From contig JASHQX010000013.1 of assembly GCA_030038895.1 (NCBI GenBank), positions 1-40,683 on the forward strand: a DNA stretch of 40,683 nt, given 5' to 3'. This DNA comes from Thermoplasmata archaeon (lineage in GTDB: Archaea; Thermoplasmatota; Thermoplasmata; Lutacidiplasmatales; UBA184). Position numbers and translations under genes: made by a program. The notes under the pieces were generated by a model. The model saw nothing but the letters and a program-made list of their open reading frames with translations, was not told where the DNA came from and did not search any database. Of this stretch, positions 1-7,303 are shown piece after piece. Every line of letters starts with the position of its first letter. Position 1 is the first letter of the stretch.

Positions 1-30
1 GCACGTGGTTCACGGCGGGTGGGGTTCCTA

Positions 31-38
31 AGTTTTAG
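31..38 (+). promoter_or_regulatory. TATA-like box for the beta-lactamase-fold gene
   Basis: AGTTTTAG is centred about 27 bp before the GTG start at 62. That is the archaeal spacing from TATA box to transcription start, so the mRNA would be leaderless or nearly so. This rests on sequence and spacing only. Confidence 0.45.
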
Positions 39-61
39 GGTGGACGGGGCTCAGGCGGTCC

Positions 62-1549
62 GTGAAGCGAAAGGGGTCGAATTGGGACCCGGTCGAGCTC
101 GAACGATCGACTCTGAGGCTCATGCGACGATCCCGGATCCCGGGTCTCTCCCTGGGCCTCGTGAGACGGGGCCGGCGCCTCCTCGCCCGGGGCTACGGAT
201 ACCGGGACCGAGCCCGGGGCCTGCCCGCGACCGAGCGGACGGTGTACGGGATCGCTTCGATGACGAAGTCGTTCACCGCGCTCGCCATCCTCCGCCTCGC
301 GGAGGACCGGGCGCTGCGCCTGACGGATCCGGTCCGCCGCCATCTCCCGGAGTTCCGGACCCGCGACCCGAGGGGGACCCGAAGGATTCTCCTCCACCAC
401 CTCCTGTCACATTCCTCCGGGCTCCCGCCGCTCCCGTCGATCTACTACACTTCGGCTCGGAGCCTGGCCCGCGATCCTGTCTATGACCCGCGGGTCGCTC
501 GCCGCGTCGGGGTCGATCCGGACCACCCACCGATCGACACGTACGAGGGGGTACTAGAGTACCTGGCGACCGAGCGCTACCGCCTGCTCGGGCCCCCCGG
601 CCGGTACTTCAGCTACTCGAACGAAGGGTTCGGCCTCCTGGGCGCGGTGATCGAACGGGCGAGCGGCCGCACGTACGAATCGTTCCTCGAGGAGACGATA
701 TTCCGGCCCGCCGGGATGCGGTCGACGACCTTCGACAACGGGATTATGTTCCGCTCACCGGAGGTCACGACCCTCTATTCACCGAACTGGCGCCGCGGCA
801 AGGGTCCCCTCGTCGCGTCCGAGGACTGGTGGGACGACACTTGCCTGCGCGCCGCTGGCGCAATACGAACGAACGTTGAGGACCTTCTGCGGTACCTTCA
901 GATCTACCTGAATGCCGGGCGCGTGGACGGCGAGCGGATCGTCTCTCCCGGGAGCCTCGCCGAGATGCTTCGACCCCGCATCGAGGTCCGTCCGGGGCTG
1001 TACTACGGCTACGGGATCGCCGTGCACCCGGACTACCATGGCCACCGGCTCGCGTTCCACGACGGGGGCTTGAAGGGGGTCTCTTCGGAGTTCGCCGTCC
1101 TACCCGACGCCGGCATCGGGGGCGCCGTGCTCGCGAACGCGGACCAGGTCCCGTCGGGACTCGCTCTGCAGACCGGAATCAACCTATTGCTCGGCCTTCA
1201 CCCCCAGACCCGATTCGTCGACCTTCCCCCCGCCGGGCCGCCCCCCCGGGCCCTCGACGAGTACGGGGGTTGGTACTGCTCGGGCGAAGGGATCTGGGCG
1301 AAGGTGACTCCCCACGCCGACCACCTCCGTTTCGATTTTCGAGGTATCGAAATGACCCAGCGTGGCCTTCGGTTCCGGCCGCGCGGGAACGATGGGTTCT
1401 CCCTGCGACGCGCAGGCGAAACCTGGTGGGTGGGGTTCCTCCGGGACCGGCGCGGAAGGGTCGACGCCGTCCATATGGGCTGGCGGGTCGTCCGAAAGCG
1501 CGACCCGCGCACGCTTTACCGGGCCCGTCGCGGGCGGATGACCTGGTGA
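62..1549 (+). CDS. Serine hydrolase, class C beta-lactamase / penicillin-binding-protein fold
   Basis: This 495-residue protein has the three active-site motifs of the beta-lactamase/transpeptidase-like family: S66-M-T-K69 (nucleophile and general base), Y185-S-N187, and H333-D-G-G336 in place of the KTG box. Residues from about 395 to 490 form an extra beta-rich C-terminal domain of the kind often found on these hydrolases. No signal peptide or membrane segment is evident, so it is probably cytoplasmic. The family covers esterases, D-aminopeptidases and peptidases; archaeal members are not usually antibiotic-resistance enzymes, and the substrate cannot be told here. The GTG start at 62 is supported by the TATA-like box 27 bp upstream. 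It converges on the DUF835 gene with a 20-bp gap. Confidence 0.85.
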   Translation: MKRKGSNWDPVELERSTLRLMRRSRIPGLSLGLVRRGRRLLARGYGYRDRARGLPATERTVYGIASMTKSFTALAILRLAEDRALRLTDPVRRHLPEFRTRDPRGTRRILLHHLLSHSSGLPPLPSIYYTSARSLARDPVYDPRVARRVGVDPDHPPIDTYEGVLEYLATERYRLLGPPGRYFSYSNEGFGLLGAVIERASGRTYESFLEETIFRPAGMRSTTFDNGIMFRSPEVTTLYSPNWRRGKGPLVASEDWWDDTCLRAAGAIRTNVEDLLRYLQIYLNAGRVDGERIVSPGSLAEMLRPRIEVRPGLYYGYGIAVHPDYHGHRLAFHDGGLKGVSSEFAVLPDAGIGGAVLANADQVPSGLALQTGINLLLGLHPQTRFVDLPPAGPPPRALDEYGGWYCSGEGIWAKVTPHADHLRFDFRGIEMTQRGLRFRPRGNDGFSLRRAGETWWVGFLRDRRGRVDAVHMGWRVVRKRDPRTLYRARRGRMTW

Positions 1550-1569
1550 GGTCGGCCGCCGCGCGGGCG

Positions 1570-2352
1570 CTAAAGGACGAGCCCGAACGCCCGTTCGAGC
1601 AGGCTCATCTCCTTCAAGTCGAGGGAGCGCCGGTCGAACGAAACGAGCAGGGCCGAGCCGGTCGTCTCGACCTGGGCCACGAGCCAGTGGACGAATTTGA
1701 GCGTCGTATCGAGGGAGTACTCGGTCGCGAGGAATTCGAGGGCGTCGACGTAGACGAGCGCTCCCCCGGGGGATTCCGTTGGTTCCCTCAGACGCCCTCC
1801 AATCTCGCCCGGCGCGAGCCGCCCGCCGGCGAGGTCGGACCCGCCCCCCGCGGCGACGACGAGCTCGAGCCGGCGGCTCGCGGCGAGCCCGGGGACCTCG
1901 GGGGGCCGCTGAGAGACCAGGACGACCCGCGGGAACGAGTTTGCGTTCGCGCGGAGGATCTCAATCGCACGGGACGGGCGTTCCTCGCGGACCAGCACCG
2001 ATCGGCCGGGCGAGAGGATCCGTACGCCCGGCGGCGGACCGGCGACGGGCCCGCTCCACGGTCGCGCGGCCTGGGGGGGCCGCAAGAGCGAGTGCCATGC
2101 CGGCCGCCGCGGGGGAGCGAGCAAGCTCTTCTGCTTCACCTCGACCTCCTCCGCGAGACGCGCGAGGCGGCTCTCGGCGAGCATCCTCAGCTCCTGCGCG
2201 GTGTGGCCGCGCGAGGCGTGGCTCAGGACCTCGCGGAGGGCACTGCGGACTCCCTCCTCGTAGCCAGCGGCATACGTGCGGGCGAACTCCTCGTCCGCCG
2301 GCGGCTCCTCCGACGGCGGGGGCGCCCGGTCGCGGCGCTCCGGGGCGCTCAC
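1570..2352 (-). CDS. DUF835 domain protein, last gene of the mevalonate-entry operon
   Basis: This is a 260-residue protein. The N-terminal ~100 residues are charged, Ala/Glu/Arg-rich and probably helical, followed by a Pro-rich linker. The C-terminal ~130 residues match the archaeal DUF835 pattern: strand-helix alternation with VYVDALEFL, a hydrophobic helix, LLVSFDRRSLD and a final helix. DUF835 has no established biochemical role and resembles a P-loop-like alpha/beta fold without Walker motifs; elsewhere it often occurs with signalling domains. The GTG start overlaps the stop of the DUF35 gene by 4 bp (GTGA), implying translational coupling. Whether it acts in isoprenoid synthesis or is merely co-transcribed is unknown. 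Confidence 0.75.
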   Translation of the reverse strand: MSAPERRDRAPPPSEEPPADEEFARTYAAGYEEGVRSALREVLSHASRGHTAQELRMLAESRLARLAEEVEVKQKSLLAPPRRPAWHSLLRPPQAARPWSGPVAGPPPGVRILSPGRSVLVREERPSRAIEILRANANSFPRVVLVSQRPPEVPGLAASRRLELVVAAGGGSDLAGGRLAPGEIGGRLREPTESPGGALVYVDALEFLATEYSLDTTLKFVHWLVAQVETTGSALLVSFDRRSLDLKEMSLLERAFGLVL

Positions 2353-2840
2353 GCGGGAGCCCGGTCGCGCGCCGGCAGTTCGTCCGTTCGGGCGACCGCC
2401 GCCGGGCCGCGGGGGGCCGGGTGGCTCTCGGGTTCCTCGGTCGGGGCGAACTTGTAGCCGTAATGGATGACCCCGGCCTTCCCCTCCTCCCTAAGCTTGC
2501 GGAATGTCGCGTGGACCTTCAGGCCGATACGGACCTCCTCGGGCGAGATGTCGACGACCTGGCCGGTGAGCACGGGTCCCTCGCGCGTCTGAACGAGCGC
2601 GAGGACGTACGGGACTTGCATCTCGAACCCCTCCGCCGGTTCGTGGACGACCGTGTAGGAGAGGACCTCGCCCTCGCCCGAGAGCTGGAACGGGATCATC
2701 TTCTCGATCGACTGGCGGTGGCTCGTGCACTCCGGGCAGACCGCGCGGGGCGGGAAGTAGACCGTCGCGCAGGTCGAGCACTTCGAACCGCCGAGGTTGT
2801 ACCGCCGTGGGGTCTCGCGCCAGAAACGTGCGATCGACAT
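2349..2840 (-). CDS. DUF35 OB-fold/Zn-ribbon protein of the thiolase-HMG-CoA synthase complex
   Basis: This 163-residue protein has a four-cysteine rubredoxin-like Zn ribbon (C21-x2-C24, C35-x2-C38) followed by an OB fold (about 45-135) and a disordered Pro/Ala-rich tail. In methanogenic archaea the equivalent protein bridges acetoacetyl-CoA thiolase and HMG-CoA synthase and supplies a shared CoA-binding site so that the intermediate is channelled. The open frame extends far upstream inside the thiolase gene, but the protein starts at the ATG at 2840: this start gives the family N-terminus, is preceded by GGAGGG, and lies 8 bp after the thiolase stop. Confidence 0.9.
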   Translation of the reverse strand: MSIARFWRETPRRYNLGGSKCSTCATVYFPPRAVCPECTSHRQSIEKMIPFQLSGEGEVLSYTVVHEPAEGFEMQVPYVLALVQTREGPVLTGQVVDISPEEVRIGLKVHATFRKLREEGKAGVIHYGYKFAPTEEPESHPAPRGPAAVARTDELPARDRAPA

Positions 2841-2848
2841 GGACCCTC

Positions 2849-4018
2849 CTAGTTCGCTCTCTCCAAGAGGTGGACCACGACCGTCGCTCCCGTCCCGCCG
2901 ACGTCGTGGGTGAGGCCGAGCGAGGCGCCCGAGACCTGTCGGTCCTTCGCCTCGCCGCGCAACTGACGGACGATCTCGACCGCCTGCGCGACGCCAACGG
3001 CGCCGAACGGTCTCCCTTGCGCTTTGAGCCCGCCGGATGGGTTCACGGTGAGGGGGCCCCCACCCGAGAACTGGCCATTCGCGAACTCGGGCCCCGCGCG
3101 CCCCTTCTCGACGAACCCGAGGTCCTCGAGCGAGACGAGGGCGCTGATCGTGTAGGCGTCGTGGATCTCCGCCACGCGGACGTCCTGCGGCGTCCGGTGG
3201 GCCTGCTGGAACGCCCGGTGCGCGGCGGCCGAAGTTGCCTCGAGCGTCGTGATCTCCTTGCGGTGCTGGAGCGCCATCGAGTCGCACGCGACCTGGCTCG
3301 CCGCGAGCCGGATCGGGGTGTCGGTGTGGCGACGCGCGGTCTCGAGCGGTCCCAGGACGACCGCGGCCGCGCCGTCGGAGAACGGCGCGCAGTCGAGGAC
3401 GCCGAGCGGCTCGGCGATCGGTCCCGCGCCGAGCACCTGCTCGAGTGAGAGCTTGTTGCGGAAGTGCGCGTTCGGGTTCTTCGATCCCATGAGGTGATCG
3501 TGAACCGCGACCTGCGCGAGCTGTTCGCGCGTCGTGCCGTAGAGGTGCATGTGCCGTCGGGCGACGAGCGCCCAGAGCGCCGGAAGCGTCGCGCCGAAGA
3601 CCGCCTCCCACTCGTGATCCGCGGTCGAGCTCGTGATCTGAGTCGCCTCGGCGTCCGGCACGTCAGTTAGCTTTTCCGCGCCGCCGACGACGACGTAGTC
3701 GTAGAGGCCGCTCGCGACCGCGAGGTATCCCTGGTGGAGCGCGAGCGAACCCGACGCCCCCCCTCCCTCGATCCGCACACTCGATAAGTGGCGGCGGGCG
3801 AGGCCGGCGTAATCGAGGATGAGCGGCGCGATGTGCTCCTGGTTGATCAGCGTGCCCGACGCCATGTTGCCGAGGAAGAGCCCGTCGAGCTCCGCGCTGG
3901 AGAGTTTCGCGTCGACGAGCGCCTGGAGTCCCGCCTCGATCCCGATCTCCCGGAACGAACGGTCCCAGAGCTCGCCGAACTTCGTCTGCCCGACCCCGAG
4001 GACGGCGACCTCGCGCAT
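2849..4018 (-). CDS. Archaeal acetyl-CoA acetyltransferase-like protein lacking catalytic Cys and His
   Basis: This 389-residue protein is a full-length archaeal SCP-x/ACAT-type thiolase, placed as usual between HMG-CoA synthase and DUF35. The nucleophile segment, normally E-A-A-C-A-S-G, reads E84-G-G-G87-A-S-G90, so the nucleophilic Cys is Gly (codon GGG). The second motif, normally G-H-P-x-G-A-T-G, reads G335-R336-P-F-G-A-V-G, so the catalytic His is Arg (codon AGA). The H-D-C-F loop is H-D-A-Y (286-289). Elsewhere the protein is well preserved and there is no frameshift. It therefore looks like a maintained pseudo-thiolase, or an enzyme with altered chemistry, that may keep a structural role in the complex. 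Start ATG 4018 lies 2 bp after the HMG-CoA synthase stop. Confidence 0.88.
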   Translation of the reverse strand: MREVAVLGVGQTKFGELWDRSFREIGIEAGLQALVDAKLSSAELDGLFLGNMASGTLINQEHIAPLILDYAGLARRHLSSVRIEGGGASGSLALHQGYLAVASGLYDYVVVGGAEKLTDVPDAEATQITSSTADHEWEAVFGATLPALWALVARRHMHLYGTTREQLAQVAVHDHLMGSKNPNAHFRNKLSLEQVLGAGPIAEPLGVLDCAPFSDGAAAVVLGPLETARRHTDTPIRLAASQVACDSMALQHRKEITTLEATSAAAHRAFQQAHRTPQDVRVAEIHDAYTISALVSLEDLGFVEKGRAGPEFANGQFSGGGPLTVNPSGGLKAQGRPFGAVGVAQAVEIVRQLRGEAKDRQVSGASLGLTHDVGGTGATVVVHLLERAN

Positions 4019-4020
4019 CG

Positions 4021-5073
4021 TCACGCCTCCCCCATGTGGATCTTGCCGCGGAACTTCGCGTAGACCGCGTAGCTGAGTTCGACCCCGTGGTCGAGATACC
4101 ACTGGACGGGCCGGCCGAACGATCGGTCGTACTGCGCGAGCTCGTCGCTCGTCTCGAGGTCGAACGCGTCCGATCCCGCGCCCGAGCCGTACCCGACGAC
4201 GAGGATCCGCTCGTGCGGGCCGGCGTGGTCGAGGACGTTCGCGAGCCCGAGGAGCGCCGCGCCGGAGTAGGTGTTTCCGATGTACGGTGTCACGAGCCCG
4301 AACTTCATCTGGGTGTCCGAAAAACCGAGCTGCTTGCCGACGCGCTGAGGGAACTTTCCGTTGGGCTGGTGGAAGACGACGTGCTGGTAGTCCTTCGGGG
4401 ACGTCATCGAGGTCTCCATAATCCGGTGCGCACACTCGGTGACATGGCGGAAGTACGCCGGCTCGCCGGTGAATCGCCCCCCATGGCTCGGGTATTTCTG
4501 GCCCTCTCGGCGCCAGAAGTCAGGGGTGTCGGTGGTGTACGAGACCGTGTGGTGGACCTGGCAGATGACGTGGTCGCGCCCGACGACGAACGCAGCTCCC
4601 CCCGCGCTCGCGGAGTACTCGAGCGCGTCGCCCGGCGCGCCCTGGGAGGTGTCCGTCCCGATCGCGACTCCATACCGGATCATCCCGGCGCCGACGAGCC
4701 CAAGGCACGTCTGGATCGCCGCGGTCCCGGCCTTGCAGGCGAATTCGAAGTCCGCCGCGGTGAGGTTCGGGGTCGCTCCGACCGCCTGTGCGACGACGGT
4801 CGCGGTCGGCTTGACGGCGTACGGGTGCGACTCCGAGCCGACGTAGATCGCGCCGATCTGCTGCGGGTCGATCGCTCCGCGGACGAGGGCGGTCCGCAGC
4901 GCCTCCGTTGAGATCGTGATCGTGTCCTCGTCGGGCGAGGGAACGCTCTTGCGATACACGTTCAGGCCCTGGCCCACGGCCTCCCCGTCCGAGCCCCAGA
5001 CCCGGCCGATCTCAGCCGGGGTGATCCGGTACCGGGGGACGTATGCTCCGTAGCTCACGATGCCAGCTTCCAT
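4021..5073 (-). CDS. Hydroxymethylglutaryl-CoA synthase, archaeal type
   Basis: This 350-residue enzyme condenses acetyl-CoA with acetoacetyl-CoA to HMG-CoA, the committed entry to mevalonate and archaeal ether-lipid isoprenoids. The family triad is present: E81 (G-S-E-S-H-P), nucleophile C113 (F-A-C-K-A-G-T) and H235 (V-F-H-Q-P-N-G). Length and N-terminus match archaeal HMG-CoA synthases. Start ATG 5073 is preceded by a strong GGAAGGAG ribosome-binding site. It lies 16 bp downstream of the COG1709 regulator and 2 bp upstream of the thiolase-like gene. Because this enzyme looks intact while the adjacent thiolase does not, its acetoacetyl-CoA may come from another thiolase. Confidence 0.95.
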   Translation of the reverse strand: MEAGIVSYGAYVPRYRITPAEIGRVWGSDGEAVGQGLNVYRKSVPSPDEDTITISTEALRTALVRGAIDPQQIGAIYVGSESHPYAVKPTATVVAQAVGATPNLTAADFEFACKAGTAAIQTCLGLVGAGMIRYGVAIGTDTSQGAPGDALEYSASAGGAAFVVGRDHVICQVHHTVSYTTDTPDFWRREGQKYPSHGGRFTGEPAYFRHVTECAHRIMETSMTSPKDYQHVVFHQPNGKFPQRVGKQLGFSDTQMKFGLVTPYIGNTYSGAALLGLANVLDHAGPHERILVVGYGSGAGSDAFDLETSDELAQYDRSFGRPVQWYLDHGVELSYAVYAKFRGKIHMGEA

Positions 5074-5089
5074 GATCCGGCTCCTTCCC

Positions 5090-5767
5090 TTACAGCTCCT
5101 CCAGACGTTCGAGCACCGCCGGCGCGGCGAGCGCCGTCGTGAGGAGGGGGATGTTCTCCACTTCGGAGAGCCGGACCGCGAGCGGGTCGACCCGCCCGGG
5201 CGCGGCGAAGACGACCGCGGCTGGCTTGAGGGGATGAGCGCGGATCGCCACCATCGGCGACCGGCCGTACTTCACATTGGAGAAGATCAGCGCGCGCTGC
5301 GTCGTCCAACCGTACACCTCTACGAACCGGGAGGCGTCGATCGACAGGATCGCACGCGGCGCGTCGAGGACGGTGAACCCATGGATGTCGCGGTGGAGGT
5401 CGACGTGGCTGACCGACTTCGCTTCGATCTGGTCGGCGAGCGCTCGGAGCGGAATCGCGACCGCGAACTCGCGCATCCCGAGGATTCCATCGGAGTGCGG
5501 GGAAACCCCGAGGCGCTGGCGGACCGGACTTCCGTTGCGGGCATCGAGCGCGAGAAGGCCGTCGACATACTTCCGGATGAACCCGGCTCCAGGGCTCGCA
5601 CGGCGCTCGGCCTCGTAATCACTGATCACGGACGGGACGGTGGCGAGGTGCTTCGCGAGGTCCCGCTGGGATATCCCGAAATCCTCGCGCCACTTGCGGA
5701 GCGTCCGTCCCGGGTGGGGGGAGAGGACGACCTCGCCCGCGATCTTCTCGCGGATTTCGACTTCCAC
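5090..5767 (-). CDS. COG1709-type HTH regulator heading the mevalonate operon
   Basis: This 225-residue protein has an XRE-type helix-turn-helix at about residues 20-65 ([20 protein letters not shown], then [13 protein letters not shown]). A ~140-residue alpha/beta domain with [13 protein letters not shown] and two central strands follows. This architecture is typical of the predicted archaeal regulators encoded next to HMG-CoA synthase. The position suggests control of mevalonate flux, perhaps by sensing a CoA ester or isoprenoid; the ligand is unknown. The GTG start at 5767 lies 28 bp from the centre of a TATAAAG box, so the mRNA is probably leaderless. Confidence 0.85.
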   Translation of the reverse strand: MEVEIREKIAGEVVLSPHPGRTLRKWREDFGISQRDLAKHLATVPSVISDYEAERRASPGAGFIRKYVDGLLALDARNGSPVRQRLGVSPHSDGILGMREFAVAIPLRALADQIEAKSVSHVDLHRDIHGFTVLDAPRAILSIDASRFVEVYGWTTQRALIFSNVKYGRSPMVAIRAHPLKPAAVVFAAPGRVDPLAVRLSEVENIPLLTTALAAPAVLERLEEL

Positions 5768-5791
5768 GGCCGACCGCCAGGAAACGGGTGG

Positions 5792-5798
5792 TATAAAG
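5792..5798 (-). promoter_or_regulatory. TATA box of the mevalonate-entry operon
   Basis: On the minus strand the sequence is CTTTATA, centred about 28 bp upstream of the GTG start of the regulator gene. The spacing predicts transcription starting at or next to the start codon. It is one of the best TATA boxes in the window. Confidence 0.7.
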
Positions 5799-5863
5799 CC
5801 CTGTTCTTCCTGTCGGTGCTAGCGCTCGACAAGTGACGTAAGGCTCCCCTCCGCCAAAGGGAG

Positions 5864-5968
5864 TGGACCGGGCGAGAATTCCCGGTCGGGAACCCGGGGG
5901 CTCCCGACCTTTTGAACTCGCGACCTCTACCTTGCCAAGGTAGCGATCTTCCGCTGATCTACCGGCCC
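5864..5968 (-). tRNA. tRNA-Ala(GGC) with a T-loop intron
   Basis: Read on the minus strand, the acceptor stem GGGCCGG pairs with CCGGTCC and includes a G3-U70 wobble, the alanine identity element. Then follow T8-A9, D stem GATC/GATC with a 7-nt loop containing GG, anticodon stem CTACC/GGTAG with loop TTGGCAA (anticodon GGC), variable AGGTC, T stem GCGAG/CTCGC and discriminator A73. CCA is not encoded. The T loop is interrupted by 33 nt (5878-5910); removing them gives TTCAAAT and a 72-nt tRNA. A minus-strand TTTAT box lies about 30 bp upstream. Confidence 0.93.
5878..5910 (-). other. 33-nt bulge-helix-bulge intron in the tRNA-Ala T loop
   Basis: The T stem (5917-5921 with 5872-5876) is helix h. 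TTCA/GGGA (5913-5916 with 5880-5883; pairs T-A, T-G, C-G and a weak A-G) forms the 4-bp central helix. AAA (5910-5912) and ATT (5877-5879) are the two 3-nt bulges. GGTCGGGA/TCCCGACC (5902-5909 with 5884-5891) is a perfect 8-bp intron helix. Cutting each bulge after its second base, as archaeal splicing endonuclease does, restores TTCAAAT. Because of the A run, the boundary could shift by a few bases, giving TTCAATT instead. Confidence 0.88.
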
Positions 5969-5996
5969 ACGCCGGCGGTGCGAGTCCCGTTTCCCG

Positions 5997-6001
5997 ATAA
6001 A
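5997..6001 (-). promoter_or_regulatory. TATA-like box of tRNA-Ala
   Basis: TTTAT on the minus strand, within GGTTTATCGGG, is centred about 31 bp upstream of the first base of the tRNA. This is the expected place for an archaeal tRNA promoter with a short 5' leader. Confidence 0.5.
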
Positions 6002-6095
6002 CCCTTCTCCCGAGCGGTCGACCTCGGGTCGGTGCGCGCGGGGTCCCGTCGGAGGCTCGCCAGGCCGTGGACGGGTCGGCGCCTCTGCGGAAACA

Positions 6096-6101
6096 CTTAA
6101 G
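6096..6101 (+). promoter_or_regulatory. TATA-like box for the helical-protein/PAC2 pair
   Basis: CTTAAG within AAACACTTAAGCG is centred about 28 bp before the ATG at 6126. It is the only AT-rich hexamer in a very GC-rich leader and suggests a leaderless transcript. Confidence 0.4.
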
Positions 6102-6125
6102 CGCACCATCCGGCATCGGCGCGCG

Positions 6126-6485
6126 ATGGCGGAGACCCCCTCCTCCGGCGAGCCGATCGACGTGCTCCTGAAGAGCACCCAGGACCTCTTGCGCCCCGAA
6201 GAGCTTGTCCGCGAGGCGACGCGGGACCTTGTGAAGGAGGAAATCCGCCGCCACCTCGAGAAGACGCTCAAGGAAGACCCGAAGCTCCAGCAGGACATGA
6301 AAGACGCCGTCCGGGACCTGCTCGAGGCCCGGGCGATGGAGTACGCGGCGTTGGTCCGGGTCGGAGCGGCGACGGCGCGGCTCGGCCTCTCTGCGCTCCC
6401 GCCGGAGGTTCGGCGCGCGCTGACGCAGGAGCTCGTCAGCCTGCTCTCGAAGGAACTCGGCCAGATCGCGGAACGGTCGTTGTAG
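6126..6485 (+). CDS. Small helical conserved-type protein, function unknown
   Basis: This 119-residue protein is almost entirely predicted helical. Residues about 25-65 (LVREATRDLVKEEIRRHLEK and the following KTLKEDPKLQQDMKDAVRDL) are highly charged with a heptad-like pattern, and residues 70-119 form amphipathic Ala/Leu-rich helices. There is no signal peptide and no recognised motif. It lies 2 bp before the PAC2 gene, so the two are surely co-transcribed. A role beside the proteasome-assembly-like protein is possible but only by association. Codon usage matches its neighbours and the ATG follows a TATA-like hexamer at leaderless distance. Confidence 0.7.
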   Translation: MAETPSSGEPIDVLLKSTQDLLRPEELVREATRDLVKEEIRRHLEKTLKEDPKLQQDMKDAVRDLLEARAMEYAALVRVGAATARLGLSALPPEVRRALTQELVSLLSKELGQIAERSL

Positions 6486-6487
6486 CG

Positions 6488-7303
6488 ATGCCGCTCGCTC
6501 CCGACCAGGTACGCATCTACGAGATCAAGCGCGTGGACGTCGAGGGCGCGATCGTCATCGATGGGTTCCCGTCCGTCGGCCTCGTTAGCTCGATCGTCGC
6601 GAACTATCTCATCGACACGCTCGAGATGGAGCAGATCGGGATCGTTGAGTCGCCGGCCTTCCCGACCGTCTCGCTCGTCCGCAATGGGAACCCTCAGCAC
6701 CCCGTGCGCATCTACGCCGGGCACCCCCCCACCGATCGCGCGGGCCGGGGGGCCGACACGCTGGTTGCGTTCGTGTCGGAGTTCCACCCGGCTCCCACGA
6801 TCATCCACCCCCTTGCGACCGCGATCCTCGACTGGACCCAGGAACAGCGCTGTTCCCTCCTGGTCTCGCCCGAGGGGCTCGTGGTCGAGGCGGCGCCGCA
6901 CCCGGCCCGCGGCGCCCGAACCCCGCGTCTCAACGACGTGAAGGTCTACGGGGTCGCGAGCACGCGCAAGGCGCGCGAGCTCTACATCGAGCCGAACATG
7001 ATCCCGTTCGCCGAGGGAGTCATCACGGGGATCGCCGGCGTCCTCCTCAACGAAGGGCGCCGGCGCGGGTTCGACGTCCTGACGTTCCTTGCCGAGGCCC
7101 AGTCGGACTACCCGGACGCGCGGGCTGCCGCGAAGGTCATCGAGACGATCAACCGGATCTTGCTAAGGAGCCCGCTCGACCCCGTTCCGCTCTACGCGGA
7201 GGCCGAGCGGATCGAGCAACAGCTGCTGTCGATCCAACGGCACGCCTCGGACCGGACCCGTGCGGAGCAGCAGGCGGCCCCGTCGCAGCCGATGTACCGG
7301 TGA
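6488..7303 (+). CDS. PAC2 family protein (proteasome assembly chaperone-like)
   Basis: This 271-residue protein has the archaeal PAC2 fold pattern. Its N-terminus reads VDVEGAIVIDGFPSVGLVSS followed by IVANYLIDTLEMEQIG. A Val/Ala-rich strand (DTLVAFVSEFHP), VKVYGVAS, and the segment FAEGVITGIAGVLLNEGRRR come next. PAC2/PbaB proteins assist 20S proteasome alpha-ring assembly or act as ATP-independent chaperones in archaea; other members have unknown substrates. The C-terminus (about 235-271) is a charged helix and a disordered tail. The 3' 155 bp overlap the convergent cysteine desulfurase-like gene on the other strand. Confidence 0.85.
   Translation: MPLAPDQVRIYEIKRVDVEGAIVIDGFPSVGLVSSIVANYLIDTLEMEQIGIVESPAFPTVSLVRNGNPQHPVRIYAGHPPTDRAGRGADTLVAFVSEFHPAPTIIHPLATAILDWTQEQRCSLLVSPEGLVVEAAPHPARGARTPRLNDVKVYGVASTRKARELYIEPNMIPFAEGVITGIAGVLLNEGRRRGFDVLTFLAEAQSDYPDARAAAKVIETINRILLRSPLDPVPLYAEAERIEQQLLSIQRHASDRTRAEQQAAPSQPMYR

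Noticed and set aside
1270-2852. Long plus-strand ORFs across the mevalonate operon
   Set aside because: These are high-GC shadows, Arg/Pro-rich with no motifs, opposite recognised DUF835 and DUF35 genes.
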